Origin: Pseudomonas taetrolens
GTDB taxonomy: Bacteria > Pseudomonadota > Gammaproteobacteria > Pseudomonadales > Pseudomonadaceae
DNA length: 64,000 bases
Direction: 5' to 3'
Assembly (NCBI RefSeq): GCF_900475285.1
Contig: NZ_LS483370.1
Coordinates: 634,001 to 698,000, forward strand
Shown: in pieces, positions 61,033 to 64,000 of the stretch
Layout: each line of letters opens with the position of its first letter
How positions within the stretch are numbered: the stretch's first letter is position 1
Position numbers and translations under genes: made by a program
The notes under the pieces: model-generated
Told to the model about the DNA's origin: nothing
Seen by the model: the letters and a program-made list of their open reading frames with translations, nothing else
Databases searched by the model: none

Positions 61033-62505
61033 TTAGAACTGGCCTTGGTGGTGCAGGCAAAAGTATTTGGTTTCGACGAAGGCTTCGAAGCCTTCGCTGC
61101 CGCCTTCACGGCCAAGGCCCGAGGCTTTCATGCCGCCGAAAGGGATCGGATGGCCGGTGAACTTGACGCCGTTGACCACGACCATGGCGTGGTCAAGGCG
61201 GCGAATCAGGGGATAGATCAGGTCCAGGCGGTTGGAGCAGATATAGGCCGCCAGACCATATTCGGTGTCGTTGGCCATCTCCACGGCCTGTTCAAGGGTG
61301 TCGAAGGGCATCACCCCGGCAATTGGCGCGAAGTTCTCTTCGCGGTAGATGCGCATCTGCGGGGTGACATCGGCCAGCACCGTCGGCTGGTAGAACAACC
61401 CGCCCAGCGCATGGGCCTCACCACCGACCAGGCGTCGTGCTCCGTGTTGCAGGGCATCTTCGACACGCTCGGCGGTGGCGTCGAAAGCGGCCTGATGCAT
61501 CAGCGGGCCGATGTCGACGTTTTGCTCCTGATGGTCTTTCAGCGCCGGGCCGACCCGCAGCTCGCGAACTGCCGCGGCAAAGCGGCTGAGGAATGCTTGG
61601 TAGACCGGTTGCTCGACCATGATCCGGTTAGCCGCGCAGCAATCCTGGCCGGAGGTCTGGAACTTGGCCTCGACCGCGACTTTCACGGCCAATTCCAGGT
61701 CGGCATCGGCGCAGACAATAAAGGGCGCATTGCCGCCCAGTTCCAGTGCGACTTTCTTCACGTCTTGAGCCGTGGCCTTCAATACCAACTGACCGACACG
61801 GGTAGAGCCGGTGAAACTGACCGAACGCACACGGGTATCCTGGACCAGGGTTTCCATGGCCATTTGTGGTTCACCCAAGACCACGTTGAAAACGCCAGCC
61901 GGAAAACCGGCTTCCTCCGCCAGTTGCGCCAGGGCCAAAGCCGAATACGGGGTTTCATGGGCCGGCTTGATCACCACGGTGCAACCGGCAGCCAGTGCCG
62001 CGGCGGCTTTACGGGTAATCATCGCCGAGGGGAAATTCCAGGGTGTCAGCAGGGCACAGACACCCACCGGCTCCTTGATTGTCCCTAGGTGTGCGCCGGG
62101 AATATGGCTGGGGATAGTTTGCCCATACAGGCGCCGCGCCTCTTCTGCGAACCACGGAATGAAGCTGGCGGCGTAGGCTATTTCGCCACGGGACTCGGCC
62201 AGAGGCTTGCCTTGCTCCTGGCTGAGAATGCGTGCCAGATCTTCCTGATGGTCAAGTATCAAGGCTGCCCAGCGGCGCAAAATGGCTCCCCGAGCATCGA
62301 GGCTATGTTCGCGCCAGCCTGCAAACGCCCGATGTGCCGCATCCACCGCGGCAACGATCTGAGGCTTGTCGAGCAAGGGAACGTGGCCGATCAAATGCTG
62401 GTCGGCAGGGTTGTGCACGGCAATGCTGTGGCCACTGTTGCTGTGGACCCAATGTCCGTCGACGTAGCAAAGTGCCTTGAATAACAGCGGATGTTTGTAT
62501 GTCAT
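61033..62505 (-). CDS. doeC: Aldehyde dehydrogenase, probable aspartate-semialdehyde dehydrogenase DoeC
   Basis: 490 aa, NAD(P)-dependent ALDH of the succinate-semialdehyde type. TPWNFPSAMITRKAAAALAAGCTVVIKPA, catalytic Glu in ALELGGNAPFIV and Cys in TSGQDCCAANRIMV, C-terminal HPIPFGGMKASGLGREGG. Expected to oxidise aspartate semialdehyde to aspartate, the last ectoine-degradation step. 22 bp before doeD. RBS GGAGTG. Confidence 0.83.
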   Translation of the reverse strand: MTYKHPLLFKALCYVDGHWVHSNSGHSIAVHNPADQHLIGHVPLLDKPQIVAAVDAAHRAFAGWREHSLDARGAILRRWAALILDHQEDLARILSQEQGKPLAESRGEIAYAASFIPWFAEEARRLYGQTIPSHIPGAHLGTIKEPVGVCALLTPWNFPSAMITRKAAAALAAGCTVVIKPAHETPYSALALAQLAEEAGFPAGVFNVVLGEPQMAMETLVQDTRVRSVSFTGSTRVGQLVLKATAQDVKKVALELGGNAPFIVCADADLELAVKVAVEAKFQTSGQDCCAANRIMVEQPVYQAFLSRFAAAVRELRVGPALKDHQEQNVDIGPLMHQAAFDATAERVEDALQHGARRLVGGEAHALGGLFYQPTVLADVTPQMRIYREENFAPIAGVMPFDTLEQAVEMANDTEYGLAAYICSNRLDLIYPLIRRLDHAMVVVNGVKFTGHPIPFGGMKASGLGREGGSEGFEAFVETKYFCLHHQGQF

Positions 62506-62650
62506 GGCGTTCACTCCAAACCGTGTGCGTGAACCCATGCTAGGGCAGCACGGCCCCAGTGATTTGGCGTTTACCGGGGTGCAGTAAGCGGTTTTTTCTG
62601 ATTGAGCACTGCTAAACAGAGACTTTTTGCGGTGACCCCATTGTGCTGGC

Positions 62651-63130
62651 TCATGGCTCCAGAGCCAGTTCGGCAGGCAAGGCGCCGGCGGTCTTGATGG
62701 TTTTGGTCACGATGTAGGTGAAATAACGCTCGATGCCGAGATCGTCGAGCAACAACCGGTCGATAAACCGCTGGTAATGATCGATGTCCGGTGCCTGGAT
62801 CATGGCCATGTAGTCGACGCCACCTCCGGTGGCGTAACAGAAGGCAACTTCTACGGCATCGCTCATGCGTTGCTCGAATCGCCGCATGTCCTGCGCCGTG
62901 TGCCGGGCCAGGGTGATTTCCACCAGCACCTGCTGACTCTTGAACACCGTGCCCCAATCGATCTGCGCCCGGTATCCCTTGATCAGTCCCAGGGCTTCCA
63001 GTTTGCGAACCCGCTCCCACGCCGGGGTGACCGAGAGGTTGATCGCCTCGGCCAGGTTTGATTTGGTGATGCGTCCGTCTTCGGCAAGAATTCGCAGGAT
63101 TTTCAGGTCATAACGATCGAGCTTGTGCAT
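62651..63130 (-). CDS. doeX: Lrp/AsnC-family regulator, probable DoeX
   Basis: 159 aa. N-terminal HTH (LDRYDLKILRILAEDGRITKSNLAEAINLSVTPAWERVRKLEALGLI) and RAM domain (VEITLARHTAQDMRRFEQRMSDAVEVAFCYATGGGVDYMAMIQAPDIDHYQRFIDRLL). Encoded between doeB and doeC as in the Halomonas doeABX/doeCD region, where DoeX senses ectoine-derived ligands. 45 bp after doeB and 145 bp before doeC, where an operator may lie. Confidence 0.85.
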   Translation of the reverse strand: MHKLDRYDLKILRILAEDGRITKSNLAEAINLSVTPAWERVRKLEALGLIKGYRAQIDWGTVFKSQQVLVEITLARHTAQDMRRFEQRMSDAVEVAFCYATGGGVDYMAMIQAPDIDHYQRFIDRLLLDDLGIERYFTYIVTKTIKTAGALPAELALEP

Positions 63131-63175
63131 GAGCCGATGATCTCCAGAACAATATTGACGCCAGCGGCCGAGGCG

Positions 63176-64000
63176 TCAGGCCAGCACGTCGGCGATCACT
63201 GCAAGGGTGTCGCCGCATCGCACCAGGCCGGGAAAGTGCCGCGCCGCCAGCAAGCCACTGCGGGCGGCGCGATATTCCATCGGGGCGACGCCGCTGCGGG
63301 TGGCATCGTAAATACGGGCGATAACCTCGCCCTTGCTCACGCTGTCGCCCAGGTCGCGGCACATCTCCAGCAAACCCTCATGCTCGCTGGTGATGAAGCA
63401 GCTGGCATCGGGCATGTCGAGCATGATCGACTCGCGGGTGTGGACTTCACCTTCAAGAATCCCGGCATGCACCAGCAGGTTGTGCACACCGCGCTCGGCA
63501 ATTGCCACACTGCGTGCGCTGGATGAGCCGCCACCGCCCAGTTCGGTGGTGACGAAGACCTTGCCCTGTTGTTCGGCGGCGGTGTCGTACATCGCCCCGG
63601 CATCCAGTTCCAGCATGCGCATGCTGTAAGGCGCATTGAATGCGCGCATTCCGGCTTCGCATCGCGCCTGCTGGCCCTTGTCCGGCAGCACGTGACAGGC
63701 GCAGAACGGCAGGAAATCCAGCGTGCGTCCCCCGGAGTGGATATCCAGCACGATATCGGCCAACGGCAAGAGCGTTCGGCAGAAATAGTCGGCGATCTTC
63801 TCGGTCACCGTGCCATCCGGTTTTCCGGGAAAGCTGCGGTTGAGGTTGCCTTTATCGATCGGCGAGGTCCGCTGCCCGGCATGGAAGGCCGGAGTGTTCA
63901 TGAACGGGACGATGATCACCCGCCCGGTCACTTCGGCAGCCGTCAGGCGCTGTGCCAGTTTGCTCAGTGCTACCGGCCCCTCATATTCGTCTCCATGGTT
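63176..64000 (-). CDS. doeB: N-alpha-acetyl-diaminobutyrate deacetylase DoeB (5' end outside the window)
   Basis: 274 codons visible; the N-terminus runs off the right edge. Zinc peptidase-like AstE/AspA superfamily: NHGDEYEGPVAL (His and Glu zinc ligands) at the edge, GNLNRSFPG, ADIVLDIHSGGRTLDFLPF (third ligand His) and TTELGGGG (catalytic Glu). A C-terminal beta domain is included. DoeB deacetylates the ectoine hydrolysis product made by DoeA, which should be just upstream. Succinylglutamate desuccinylase is the alternative by fold, but the gene order favours DoeB. Confidence 0.85.
   Translation of the reverse strand, partial: NHGDEYEGPVALSKLAQRLTAAEVTGRVIIVPFMNTPAFHAGQRTSPIDKGNLNRSFPGKPDGTVTEKIADYFCRTLLPLADIVLDIHSGGRTLDFLPFCACHVLPDKGQQARCEAGMRAFNAPYSMRMLELDAGAMYDTAAEQQGKVFVTTELGGGGSSSARSVAIAERGVHNLLVHAGILEGEVHTRESIMLDMPDASCFITSEHEGLLEMCRDLGDSVSKGEVIARIYDATRSGVAPMEYRAARSGLLAARHFPGLVRCGDTLAVIADVLA

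Overview
This is a Pseudomonas chromosome segment, probably from the fluorescens/putida side of the genus. High-GC core genes stand in the standard Pseudomonas order. On the left these are a lytic transglycosylase, arfA, holA, lptE, leuS, an elyC-like gene, lnt, corC, ybeY, ybeZ, miaB, a DUF1820 gene, a Sel1 protein, hemL, thiE, thiD, ladS, an aidB-like acyl-CoA dehydrogenase, amn, rluE, an Lrp regulator, a cation efflux gene, a small lipoprotein gene and hrpB. The same locus continues after 57.4 kb with the rest of hrpB and an ectoine-catabolism cluster (doeB-doeX-doeC-doeD, minus strand) that runs off the right edge.

Between about 25,727 and 57,438 a 31.7-kb island splits hrpB just after its DEFH helicase box. 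Rejoining the flanks restores an 844-codon hrpB in frame. The island brings its own complete hrpB (25,855-28,377, 840 aa) with a promoter-like TATACT box and an RBS. In that copy the bases matching the insertion point are recoded, so the near-invariant HERSL after the DExH box reads HLRNL. The simplest reading is a mobile element that breaks a core helicase gene, supplies a replacement and has lost its own target site. No complete integrase is visible. A truncated inward-facing ORF beside the right junction, cut by an IS21-family element, may be what remains of one.

The island cargo is largely defence-like and AT-rich in places. It holds a DUF4365 nuclease-like protein, a HEPN/RES toxin-like protein with an Xre/ParS antitoxin, a Fic-fold protein with a destroyed active site, a PIN (DUF4935) protein and a membrane coiled-coil zinc protein. 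A two-gene unit pairs a GHKL ATPase fused to a Shedu-like (DUF4263) nuclease domain with an HNH protein that carries a sigma-region-4-like N-terminus. A complete type I restriction system (hsdM-hsdS-hsdR), an MvaT-family silencer, a three-gene ABC-3C operon, a small gene plus ParD-like antitoxin pair cut by the IS, and the IS21 element (istA/istB) complete the cargo.

The core genes cover LPS assembly (lptE), lipoprotein maturation (lnt), ribosome and tRNA upkeep (arfA, ybeY, miaB, rluE, leuS), cofactors (hemL, thiD, thiE) and Gac/Rsm signalling (ladS). The strongest candidates for new biology are the self-replacing hrpB island and the GHKL-DUF4263 + sigma4-HNH pair.
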